Shown here in pieces: positions 41,210-48,969 of a stretch of 64,000 nucleotides of DNA; the stretch's first letter is position 1, and every line of letters begins with the position of its first letter. The stretch is from assembly GCF_004295485.1 (NCBI RefSeq), contig NZ_CP036164.1, forward strand, positions 2,294,001 to 2,358,000. The letters run 5' to 3'. The DNA is from Janibacter limosus (GTDB lineage: Bacteria; Actinomycetota; Actinomycetes; Actinomycetales; Dermatophilaceae). The notes beneath the pieces were generated by a model. The model made no database searches. It was not told the origin of the DNA and saw nothing but the letters and a program-made list of their open reading frames with translations. Made by a program: the position numbers and the translations under genes.

Positions 41210-42162
41210 GCCCGCCTCCCGGGGCGGGCTCGACACCCCCACCGAGCGCACCCGAGTCGCGCCAGCGACGCTCGGCTCCACGCACCACGGGGCGTGCCGA
41301 CCTGGCCAAGAACCCGAAGTTCGCCGAGCTCTCCCCCGAGGTGGGCGAGCTCGACCTCGAGGCCCTCGACGACGCTCTCCGCGGCGACCCTGATGACACC
41401 CTGACCCTGCTCGTGGAGATGTCGCACGCAACCGACGAGCGGCTACGGGCCGCCGTGCGGCGACTCGCGCCGCGGCTCATCCTCGACCAGACCAGGCGGG
41501 GCATCCCGCGCAACCGCGGTGTCTCGAAGCGGCGCACCGTGCCCGCGCATCGGGGCGGAGACCTCGACCTCGACCGGTCGATGGACGCGATCGTCGGGGC
41601 CCGCGCCGAGGGGCGGATGCCCTCCATGGATGAGATGTCCGCGGCCGACTGGGCCCGTCCCGAGCTGGCCCTCTGCCTGGTCATCGACCACTCCGGATCC
41701 ATGAACGGAGCACGACTGACGACCGCCGCGGTTGCCGGTGCGGCCTGTCTGACCTTTGCGCCCGAGGAGCACTCGGTGCTCGCCTTTGCCGCCACCACGA
41801 CACCGCTCAAGCGGATCGGGGACGCGCCGGCGGCCACCCGGACGATCGAGCGAATCCTGTCGCTGCGCGGTCATGGCACCACCGGTCTCGCCGGGGCCCT
41901 GCGCGAGGCCGAGATCCAGCTGGCCGGCGCACGAGCCCGGCGTCGCGTCGTCCTGCTCCTCTCGGACTGCCGGGTCACCGACGAGGTCGACGCCACCCCG
42001 GCGGCCAGGGCCATCGACGAGCTCATCATCCTGGCGCCGGCCGACGACGACGACGAAGCACAGCGGCTGGCCCGTGAGTCCGGCGCCCGCGTGACAGCCA
42101 TCGGGTCGGTCCTCGACGTGCCCGCTGCCCTCAACCGCATGATTGCCGACGACCGCCTCTGA
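41206..42162 (+). CDS. VWA-domain protein, partner of the MoxR ATPase (probable CTG start)
   Basis: 318 residues if read from CTG 41206. The MIDAS metal site of the VWA domain is CLVIDHSGSMNGARL (DXSXS), followed by GHGTTGLAGAL (Thr) and LLLSDCRVTDEVD (Asp). The frame is open back to about 41150 but has no ATG, GTG or TTG before GTG 41341, which would cut away conserved-looking sequence (RADLAKNPKFAELSPEVGEL). CTG 41206 overlaps the MoxR stop as CTGA and has GGGGGA just upstream, mimicking the usual ATGA coupling. It probably acts as the substrate-binding partner of the ATPase. Confidence 0.75.
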   Translation: MSPPPGAGSTPPPSAPESRQRRSAPRTTGRADLAKNPKFAELSPEVGELDLEALDDALRGDPDDTLTLLVEMSHATDERLRAAVRRLAPRLILDQTRRGIPRNRGVSKRRTVPAHRGGDLDLDRSMDAIVGARAEGRMPSMDEMSAADWARPELALCLVIDHSGSMNGARLTTAAVAGAACLTFAPEEHSVLAFAATTTPLKRIGDAPAATRTIERILSLRGHGTTGLAGALREAEIQLAGARARRRVVLLLSDCRVTDEVDATPAARAIDELIILAPADDDDEAQRLARESGARVTAIGSVLDVPAALNRMIADDRL

Positions 42163-42221
42163 CGACCCGAAGCTCGGTGGCGCAGAGGGTCCTCGGCGCC
42201 AGCCACGCACCTGCTGCCGGA

Positions 42222-42238
42222 TGTCCAGAGACTGAACA
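42222..42238. promoter_or_regulatory. Putative activator site TGTCCA-N5-TGAACA, copy 2
   Basis: Identical half-sites to the site at 39082-39098 but spacer GAGAC instead of GTTCT. It lies 62 nt upstream of the aldehyde dehydrogenase start, implying co-regulation. Confidence 0.6.
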
Positions 42239-42299
42239 ACCACGCCCGTACTGCCTGCCTAGCGTGAGCGCATCGCGTTGTCCACCAAAGGAGCCAGTC

Positions 42300-43787
42300 A
42301 TGCTCGTGTCATCTGCCAAGGTCAAGGAATTCCTCAACTCCCCGATCCGCATGCTCATCGACGGTGAATGGGTCGCCGCTCGCTCGGGACAGACCTTCGA
42401 CACCCACGACCCGGCGACCGGAGAGGTTCTCGCCGCCGTACCCCTCGGACGCGCAGAGGACATCGACCTCGCGGTGGCTGCCGCACGACGGGTCTTCGAC
42501 GCCGGCGAGTGGAGCGCCATGCGCCCGAACACGCGGGAGAAGCTCATCTGGCGCATTGCCGACCTCATGGACTCGTACGCCGAGGACCTGGGTGAGCTGG
42601 AGTCCTTGGACAACGGCAAGTCCGTCGGTGTCGCCACGGCCGTGGACGTGCGATTCGCCGCCGAGTGCTTCCGCTACTACGCCGGATGGCCGACGAAGCT
42701 GACCGGCACCACCAACAACCCGTCGATGCTGCTCGCGGACCCTGCCCAGGAGTTCCACGCCTACACGCGCCGGGAGCCCGTCGGTGTCTGCGGTCAGATC
42801 ATCCCGTGGAACTTCCCCATCCTCATGGCGGCCTGGAAGATCGCCCCGGCCCTGGCCACGGGGAACACGGTCGTCCTCAAGCCTGCTGAGCAGACCCCGT
42901 TGTCGGCACTGCTGCTCGGCGAGATCCTGGTCGAGGCCGGCGTCCCCGCGGGAGTGCTCAACATCGTCACCGGGGACGGCGAGGCCGGCGCAGCGCTCTC
43001 CGGCCACGCCGACGTCGACAAGGTCGCCTTCACCGGCTCCACCGAGGTGGGCAAGCTGATCGTCGACGCCGCACGCGGCAACCTGAAGAAGGTGTCGCTC
43101 GAGCTGGGGGGCAAGTCGCCGCACATCATCTTCGCCGACGCCGACATCCCCGCTGCCGTGGCCGGCACCATCATGGGGTTCACGTTCAACTCCGGGCAGG
43201 CCTGCGAGGCCGGCACGCGGGTCTACGTCCACGCCGACATCTTCGACGAGTTCACCGGGGCCCTTGCCGAGGCCGTGGCACAGCTCAAGGTCGGGCCGGG
43301 CTCCGACCCCGAGTCGGCCATCACGCCGCTGGTCTCCCAGGAGCAGCTCGACCGCGTCACCGGATACCTGGAGGCGGGCAAGGCAGCCGGTGCCCGCGCT
43401 CTCGTCGGTGGTGAGCGCGTCGGTGAGTCCGGCTACTACGTCGAGCCCACCGTCTTCGTCGATGCGACGCCGGACATGTCGATCGTGCGGGAGGAGATCT
43501 TCGGCCCGGTCGCCGTCGCCCTGCCCTTCACGGACGAGGACGAGGTGATCGATGCCGCCAACGACACCGTGTACGGCCTGGCCGCAGGCCTGTGGACCAA
43601 GGACCTGAGCCGGGCGCACCGGGTAGCCGCACGGCTCAAGGCAGGCCAGGTGTGGATCAACACCTTCCACGCGTTCGACGCCGGCCTGCCCTTCGGTGGG
43701 TACGGCCAGTCGGGTTGGGGGCGTGAGCTGGGCTCCGAGGCACTGGCGCTGTACACCCAGGTCAAGGCGGTCAACATCGCCCTCTGA
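42300..43787 (+). CDS. NAD(P)-dependent aldehyde dehydrogenase
   Basis: 495 residues. GFTFNSGQACEAGTRVYVH holds the catalytic Cys, VSLELGGKSPHI the general-base Glu, and IPWNFPILMAAWKIAPAL and FTGSTEVGK bind the cofactor. It would oxidise the aldehyde made by the mycofactocin-linked ADH to the carboxylic acid. AAAGGAG precedes ATG 42300. It has its own promoter region with the putative activator site. Confidence 0.95.
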   Translation: MLVSSAKVKEFLNSPIRMLIDGEWVAARSGQTFDTHDPATGEVLAAVPLGRAEDIDLAVAAARRVFDAGEWSAMRPNTREKLIWRIADLMDSYAEDLGELESLDNGKSVGVATAVDVRFAAECFRYYAGWPTKLTGTTNNPSMLLADPAQEFHAYTRREPVGVCGQIIPWNFPILMAAWKIAPALATGNTVVLKPAEQTPLSALLLGEILVEAGVPAGVLNIVTGDGEAGAALSGHADVDKVAFTGSTEVGKLIVDAARGNLKKVSLELGGKSPHIIFADADIPAAVAGTIMGFTFNSGQACEAGTRVYVHADIFDEFTGALAEAVAQLKVGPGSDPESAITPLVSQEQLDRVTGYLEAGKAAGARALVGGERVGESGYYVEPTVFVDATPDMSIVREEIFGPVAVALPFTDEDEVIDAANDTVYGLAAGLWTKDLSRAHRVAARLKAGQVWINTFHAFDAGLPFGGYGQSGWGRELGSEALALYTQVKAVNIAL

Positions 43788-43815
43788 CCGACCGCCTGCA
43801 CGCAACGCGCGGGCC

Positions 43816-43864
43816 GGGTGGAGGTGTACACGCGAACGAAACCTCCGCGGGTCGACCTCCACCC
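43816..43864. repeat. Family C hairpin element, copy 1
   Basis: GGGTGGAGGTGTACACGCGA ... CCTCCGCGGGTCGACCTCCA, CCC. It is a variant of the element found at 50982 and three times at 63084-63285; GGGTGGAGGT pairs with ACCTCCACCC. Confidence 0.65.
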
Positions 43865-43881
43865 ACGCCCCTGGTACGACG

Positions 43882-43911
43882 AGAGGCCCGGACCAATTGG
43901 TCCGGGCCTCT
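43882..43911. terminator. 30-bp perfect palindrome, bidirectional terminator
   Basis: AGAGGCCCGGACCAA and its exact complement TTGGTCCGGGCCTCT abut each other. It lies between the convergent aldehyde dehydrogenase and tRNA genes and can end transcription from both sides. Confidence 0.75.
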
Positions 43912-43918
43912 TGACATC

Positions 43919-43995
43919 TGGTAGCGGGGGCAGGATTTGAACCTGCGACCTCCGGGTTATGAGCCCGGCGAGCTACCGAACTGCTCCACCCCGCG
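43919..43995 (-). tRNA. Initiator tRNA-fMet (CAT)
   Basis: 77 nt including an encoded CCA end. Anticodon CAT at 43961-43959. Initiator features: an unpaired first position (C1 opposite U72) and three consecutive G-C pairs in the anticodon stem (GGG-CTCATAA-CCC). The T arm reads GCAGGTTCAAATCCTGC. Confidence 0.95.
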
Positions 43996-44044
43996 TCGTT
44001 GCCTTGCAAGACAAACTCTACGTGAATAGATGGTGCAGACCAAA

Positions 44045-47005
44045 TCAGCTGCCCTCGAGGTCAGCAGACCCTCCACCGGGCTGGACCTTGGCGGCCTCCT
44101 CGAGCTGCTTCTTCAGCTCCTTCTGCGCCTCGTCGTAGGCGGCGAAGTCACCCTTCTTCAGCGCGTCCTGGCCGTCCTTGTACGCCTTCTGCATGCCGGC
44201 GATGGCGCTGCGCAGCTGCTTGTCGTCGGCCGAGAGGTTGGTGGGCTCCGTCGGCTTCTTGGGCTTGGTCGTCGGCCCGTCCTTGGGCTGGCCCTCGGCA
44301 TCGACACCGGCGTCGCCGCCGAAGAGCTCGTCCAGGGCCGTCTCGAGGTCCTGGGCCCAGGCGACCTTGCCGCCGAAAGTCGCCACGACGATCCGCAGCT
44401 GCGGATAGCTCGTGCCCGACGCCGACGAGAGGTAGATCGGCTCCACGTGCAGGAAGCCCCCACCGACCGGCAGCGCCATCTGGTTGCCGAAGGAGACCTT
44501 GGACCCGCCGCGGTTGGCGTTGTTGAGGTAGTCGGTGAGCGTCTGCCCACCATCGCCCGAGGTGGCGTTGGACGACACGATGTCGTTCTGCACCTGCCCG
44601 ACGCCCGGCACCGTGGTGTTGCGTGGCACCGACAGCAGCCGCAGCTGCCCGTAGCCGGACGCCGGTTTGCCCTTGACCGAGCCTGCGTCGGCATCGACCG
44701 CGAGGTACCCGGCCATGACATTGCGGCTGCCGCGGGGGATGTACGTCGAGGTCAGCGACCACGACGGGGTGCGCTGGTCGGGCATCGCGAGCGAGAGGAA
44801 GTACGGCGGCTGGGCGACCCCGGAGTCACCGCGCGACGGGTCGTCCGGCACGCGCCAGCGGTCCTGCCCGGCGCGGAAGTCGCTCGCCGAGGTCACGTGG
44901 TAGTCGGCGAGCACTGCGCGCTGCATCCGGAAGAGGTCCTCCGGGTAGCGCAGGTGCGACATGAGGTCGGCGCTGATGTCCTCCTTCGCCTTGAGGAGCC
45001 CGGGGAAGGCCTTGTCCCACGACGCGACGACCGGGTCGGTCTCGTCCCACTTGTAGAGGGTGACCGAGCCGTCGAAGGCGTCGACCGTCGCCTTGACCGA
45101 GTTGCGCATGTAGTTGATCCGGTCGCCGACCAAGGCGCTGGCCTGCTGCGTCTGGACGGAGGAGACCTTGCCCGACTGCACGCCCGACATGGAGAAGGCG
45201 GTGCTGTAGGGGTAGTTCTGGGAGGTGGTGTAGCCGTCGACGACCCACTGCACGCGCCCGTCGACGATCGTCGGGTAGACGTCGCCGTCGAGGGTCAGCC
45301 AGGGGGCGACCCGCTGGACCCGCTCCTTGGGGGTGCGGTGCTCAAGCAGGCGCGAGTCCGACCCGACCGCGTCGGAGAGGAGGAACTTCATGTCGCGGTA
45401 GGTGATCGCGTAGGCGGTCTGGCGCAGCCTGGAGCCGATCGCGACGCCGCCCTTGCCCTTGTAGGTGTAGCGCGACTCCTCGCCACCGGTCGGCTGGTCG
45501 ATCTCACGGGGGGTGGCCGTGTCGCCCTGGCCGACGATCGAGAATTGGCGCATCTCCTCACCGAAGTAGATCCGCGGCTCGTACTTGCCGATGGTGGAGT
45601 CGGGTGAGAGCCACTGCGGGTTGCCGGCCCGGGCCTGGGTCCCGCGGGCCATCACCAGGCCATAGCCGTGGGTGTAGACGGTGTGGTCGTTGACCCAGTC
45701 GCGGCGGTCGCTCGGCACCTTGTCGAGGTCGAGCTCGCGGGCGCCGACGACGACGTCGGTCATGTCGCCGTCGATCTTGTAGCGGTCGACGTCGAGGTCG
45801 TCCTGGAAGGTGTAGTAGGGCTGCTGGGCCTGCAGCTCCTGGAAGGTCGGGCTGACGACCGAGGGGTCGAGCAGACGGATCCCGGGGATCGACGCCGCGT
45901 CCTCGCGCAGCTGACCGGACGAGACGTCGGAGACCGCGTCATAGCTCGACGTCTCGACGCCGGTCACGCCGTAGGCGGCCCGGGTCGCGTTGATGTTGCG
46001 CTGCAGGTACGGCTCCTCGAGGGAGTTGCGCGAGGGCGAGACCTTGTAGGTCTCCACGAGCGCCGGGTAGATCGCCCCCACGACCACCGACAGGACCACG
46101 AGAGTGCCGACGGCGATGGTCGGCAGGCGCCACGAGCGGCTGCGCACCGAGGCGAGGAAGAGGCCGGCGCACATCACCGCGGCCACCGCGAGGATGTACT
46201 TCGTCGGGATGATCGCGTTGGCGCCGGTGTACCCGACGCCGGTGAGCACCTCGTTCTCCTGCGTGGTCAGCGCGTGGGCGCTGAGCACGTAGCTCCAGGC
46301 GCGCAGCATCGCGAGGACGGCGGCGATGATCGCCAGGTGCAGGAAGGCCACCCGCGTGGAGCGACCACGGCCGGGCGGGACGATGCCGCCGTAGACGTAG
46401 TGGGCGAAGAGCGCGGCGAGCAGTGCCGCGAGCGCGGCGACGGTGAGGAAGCCGACGACGAAGCTCCACCACGGGAGGGAGAAGAGGTAGTAGCCGACGT
46501 CCCGGCCGAACTCCGCGTCGGTGGTCCCGGTGGAGGTGCCGTTGCGCCACAGCAGCCAGGTCTGCCACTGACCCGCCGCGGCCAACCCGCCCAGGATCCC
46601 CAGGACGGCGGGGACAGCGATGGCCGCGATCTTGCGGAAGGGCTCGATGGCCCGCCGGTACTGGGCGAGCGCCTGCTCCCCCGGCGTCATCGGCACGCTC
46701 ATCGGCCGCGTCCGGTGGGCCAGCCACAGGCTCAGACCGATGGGAAGGGCGGTGAGCAGCCCCCCGAGCACGAAGAGGAGGACCTGGGTGCGCAAGCGCG
46801 ACCACCACATGTCGGAGTAGCCCAGCGCACCGAACCACAACGACTCGGTCCACAGGCTCGCCGCGAGGCTGATGAGCAGCAGCACCACGGCGATGACGGC
46901 CGCTGCTCTGGCCAACCTGCTCGTGGGCACGCGTCGGGAGGGAGGACCCTCGTCTCGGGGCGGCGGAGCGCCCCCTTCGTCATCCGGCCAACTTGCGCTG
47001 CTCAT
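44045..47005 (-). CDS. UPF0182-family large membrane protein
   Basis: 986 residues. Seven or so membrane segments in the first 310 residues (for example AAAVIAVVLLLISLAASLW and GILGGLAAAGQWQTWLLW) are followed by a long extracytoplasmic domain with the conserved LEEPYLQRNINATRAAYGV and RIYFGEEM. The C-terminal 80 residues are charged with a coiled-coil look (KAYKDGQDALKKGDFAAYDE). Function is unknown; the family is conserved throughout actinobacteria. Start ATG 47005. Confidence 0.93.
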   Translation of the reverse strand: MSSASWPDDEGGAPPPRDEGPPSRRVPTSRLARAAAVIAVVLLLISLAASLWTESLWFGALGYSDMWWSRLRTQVLLFVLGGLLTALPIGLSLWLAHRTRPMSVPMTPGEQALAQYRRAIEPFRKIAAIAVPAVLGILGGLAAAGQWQTWLLWRNGTSTGTTDAEFGRDVGYYLFSLPWWSFVVGFLTVAALAALLAALFAHYVYGGIVPPGRGRSTRVAFLHLAIIAAVLAMLRAWSYVLSAHALTTQENEVLTGVGYTGANAIIPTKYILAVAAVMCAGLFLASVRSRSWRLPTIAVGTLVVLSVVVGAIYPALVETYKVSPSRNSLEEPYLQRNINATRAAYGVTGVETSSYDAVSDVSSGQLREDAASIPGIRLLDPSVVSPTFQELQAQQPYYTFQDDLDVDRYKIDGDMTDVVVGARELDLDKVPSDRRDWVNDHTVYTHGYGLVMARGTQARAGNPQWLSPDSTIGKYEPRIYFGEEMRQFSIVGQGDTATPREIDQPTGGEESRYTYKGKGGVAIGSRLRQTAYAITYRDMKFLLSDAVGSDSRLLEHRTPKERVQRVAPWLTLDGDVYPTIVDGRVQWVVDGYTTSQNYPYSTAFSMSGVQSGKVSSVQTQQASALVGDRINYMRNSVKATVDAFDGSVTLYKWDETDPVVASWDKAFPGLLKAKEDISADLMSHLRYPEDLFRMQRAVLADYHVTSASDFRAGQDRWRVPDDPSRGDSGVAQPPYFLSLAMPDQRTPSWSLTSTYIPRGSRNVMAGYLAVDADAGSVKGKPASGYGQLRLLSVPRNTTVPGVGQVQNDIVSSNATSGDGGQTLTDYLNNANRGGSKVSFGNQMALPVGGGFLHVEPIYLSSASGTSYPQLRIVVATFGGKVAWAQDLETALDELFGGDAGVDAEGQPKDGPTTKPKKPTEPTNLSADDKQLRSAIAGMQKAYKDGQDALKKGDFAAYDEAQKELKKQLEEAAKVQPGGGSADLEGS

Positions 47006-47050
47006 GGTGAGGCCACCGTACCCATCCCACCTGTGGCGGCGTAGGGCAGC

Positions 47051-47638
47051 ATGGTCCTCGTGCCCGACTCGTCATCCTCCAGCGCCCCCCACGACAGCTC
47101 CGCCAGCGACAGCGTCCCCACGGCTGAGCCGCTCGCCGTCGCCGCCCTCGAGACCGAGCGCCACGTCGCCTCGGCCGGGTGGGACCAGAACCCGCGCGTC
47201 TTCGCCCTCGTCGACACGGCCGCGCTCATCGCGGCCGAGCCGCAGCTGGCCGCCTCGCTCGACAGTGCCGCCGACCAGGCACCGGGAGCCCTGAGCGCGA
47301 TCGAGCAGGAGGACCTGCCGCGGACCGCCAACCTCGAGTCGCTCCTCGGACGGATGGCCTGGCCCGACTCCGTCGACGGGGTCGCCCTCGCCGTCGAGCG
47401 GATCGTCATCCCGCCGGGCGCGGAGCGCGACCTGCCGCAGGACCCGACCGCCGCCGTCGACGCCCTCGCCGAGCACCCCCAGCGCGAGGACGTGCGTCTC
47501 CTCGTCGCCGTGCACCGGGACGGCCGAGCCGTCTGCCTGCTGCGGCAGCGCGCCAACGACCGCGACGACCGCGTCGCGACCGGCGAGGACATCGCGCCGG
47601 GCCTGGTCCACGCGCTGCGGGCGACGCTGCAGGGCTGA
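47051..47638 (+). CDS. PPA1309-family protein
   Basis: 195 residues, acidic and soluble, with LAVAALETERHVASAGWDQN and FALVDTAALIAAEP near the start and AVERIVIPPGAERDLP in the middle. It matches the actinobacterial PPA1309 family of unknown function, usually beside UPF0182 as here (divergent, 45 nt apart). GTG 47060 is an alternative start. It ends at a family A repeat cluster. Confidence 0.82.
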   Translation: MVLVPDSSSSSAPHDSSASDSVPTAEPLAVAALETERHVASAGWDQNPRVFALVDTAALIAAEPQLAASLDSAADQAPGALSAIEQEDLPRTANLESLLGRMAWPDSVDGVALAVERIVIPPGAERDLPQDPTAAVDALAEHPQREDVRLLVAVHRDGRAVCLLRQRANDRDDRVATGEDIAPGLVHALRATLQG

Positions 47639-47640
47639 CC

Positions 47641-47780
47641 CTTCGAGACGGTCGCTGCGCGACCTCCTCAGGGAGCGGTCCGAGGAGCTTGCTCTGCGCG
47701 ACCTCCTCAGGGATCGGTGCCTGAGCGACCTCTCAGGGATCGGTCCCTGAGGAGCTTGCTCTGCAAGCGTCTCGAAGGGC
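47641..47780. repeat. Family A REP-like cluster, copy 4
   Basis: A composite of several half-elements: TTCGAGACGGTCGCTGCGCG ACCTCCTCAGGGA, then GAGGAGCTTGCTCTGC with CGACCTCCTCAGGGATCGGT twice, ending GCTTGCTCTGCAAGCGTCTC GAAGG. It fills the gap between the convergent PPA1309 and S16/PDZ genes and can fold into several hairpins. Confidence 0.7.
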
Positions 47781-47786
47781 CGGCAC

Positions 47787-48878
47787 TTACTTCTTGACGA
47801 CGTCCTGACACGTCGGGAAGCCCGCGGTCTCCCCCTTCGCGATGGACTCGACCGTCGTGCTGGCCTGGCTGAAGTCGCTGACCGGGACCACGTTCAAGCC
47901 GTCGGGCACGTGGCCAACGACGTCGGTGCAGTTGCTCTCGGGGGCGAGGAACCACGTCGCCCCGGTCTCGCGCGCGCCGACCATCTTCTGCGCGATGCCG
48001 CCGATCGGTCCGATCTCACCGGAGTCGTCGATCGTGCCGGTGCCGGCGATCTGCTTCCCGCCGGTCATGGCGCCCGGGGTCAGCCGGTCGCGGACGGCGA
48101 GCGCAAACATCATCCCGGCGCTGGGCCCACCGACGTCACCGGCGTCGATGCGCACCTCGAAGGGGTAGTCGTAGGTGGCCTCGATCCCCACGCCGACCCC
48201 GGCGCGACCGCCACCGAGGTCGGTCGTCGTCACCGTGACCTCACGCGGCGTGCCGTCCCGGCGCACACCGATGGTCACCTTGTCGCCGACCTTGCGGTCG
48301 GAGATGCCGTCCACGACGTCGGCGACGGTCGAGGTCTTCTTGCCGTCGACGGTGAGGATCTCGTCCTCGAGCTCGAGCTTGCCGGCGGCCGGGAGCCCCT
48401 TGGCGATCGACCCCACGAGGTTGCGCTGCGGGACCTTGACCCCCGTGCTGCGCATGCCGACCGCGATCGAGTTCTTCTGCGAGCCCTGCATCTGGGCGGC
48501 GTTCATCTGCTGGATCTCCTTCGCCGAGCTGTCCGGCGGGAAGACCTCGTCCTCGGGGAGGACCCGCGAGGTGCTGTCGAGCTGGCCCATGACCCACTCC
48601 CAGCCGGTGATGTGCCGGTCCGGTCCGCCCAGGACCCGCACGGTGGTGAAGTAGAGGGCCCCGTCGGTGGGGTAGTGCTTCGCGCCGTTGACCACCACGA
48701 GCTCGGTGCCGTCACTGAGCTTGCCGAGGGTGTTGGTCGCCGGGCCGGGCTTCTCCACCGCATAGGGCACCTTGACCAGCATGCCGGCGACCACGACCGC
48801 GAGGAGGACGAAGGAGATCGCGAGGATCCACCGGGCGATGCGCTCGCTGCGCGGGACGGTGTGGACCGGTTGGGTCAC
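47787..48878 (-). CDS. Membrane-anchored PDZ and Lon-type (S16) serine protease
   Basis: 363 residues from GTG 48878 (AGGAGG 4 nt before it). One N-terminal membrane segment (IARWILAISFVLLAVVVAGM) is followed by a PDZ domain (GKLELEDEILTVDGKKTST) and an S16 domain with the Ser-Lys dyad: DVGGPSAGMMFALAV and GIAQKMVGARE. It is the YlbL-like actinobacterial protease facing the outside of the membrane; some relatives take part in stress signalling. It is divergent from the next gene. Confidence 0.92.
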   Translation of the reverse strand: MTQPVHTVPRSERIARWILAISFVLLAVVVAGMLVKVPYAVEKPGPATNTLGKLSDGTELVVVNGAKHYPTDGALYFTTVRVLGGPDRHITGWEWVMGQLDSTSRVLPEDEVFPPDSSAKEIQQMNAAQMQGSQKNSIAVGMRSTGVKVPQRNLVGSIAKGLPAAGKLELEDEILTVDGKKTSTVADVVDGISDRKVGDKVTIGVRRDGTPREVTVTTTDLGGGRAGVGVGIEATYDYPFEVRIDAGDVGGPSAGMMFALAVRDRLTPGAMTGGKQIAGTGTIDDSGEIGPIGGIAQKMVGARETGATWFLAPESNCTDVVGHVPDGLNVVPVSDFSQASTTVESIAKGETAGFPTCQDVVKK

Positions 48879-48969
48879 GGGACCTCCTGCCCCGGAGGGA
48901 ACCATCCGGGGCCAGTCGTGGTTGGGTTGAAGGACAGCACATTCTCTCAGGAAGAGACGGGACGTCGAC

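Noticed and set aside
44045..45607. Plus-strand open frame of 525 codons starting near the tRNA
   Set aside because: Antisense to UPF0182, with no domain similarity.
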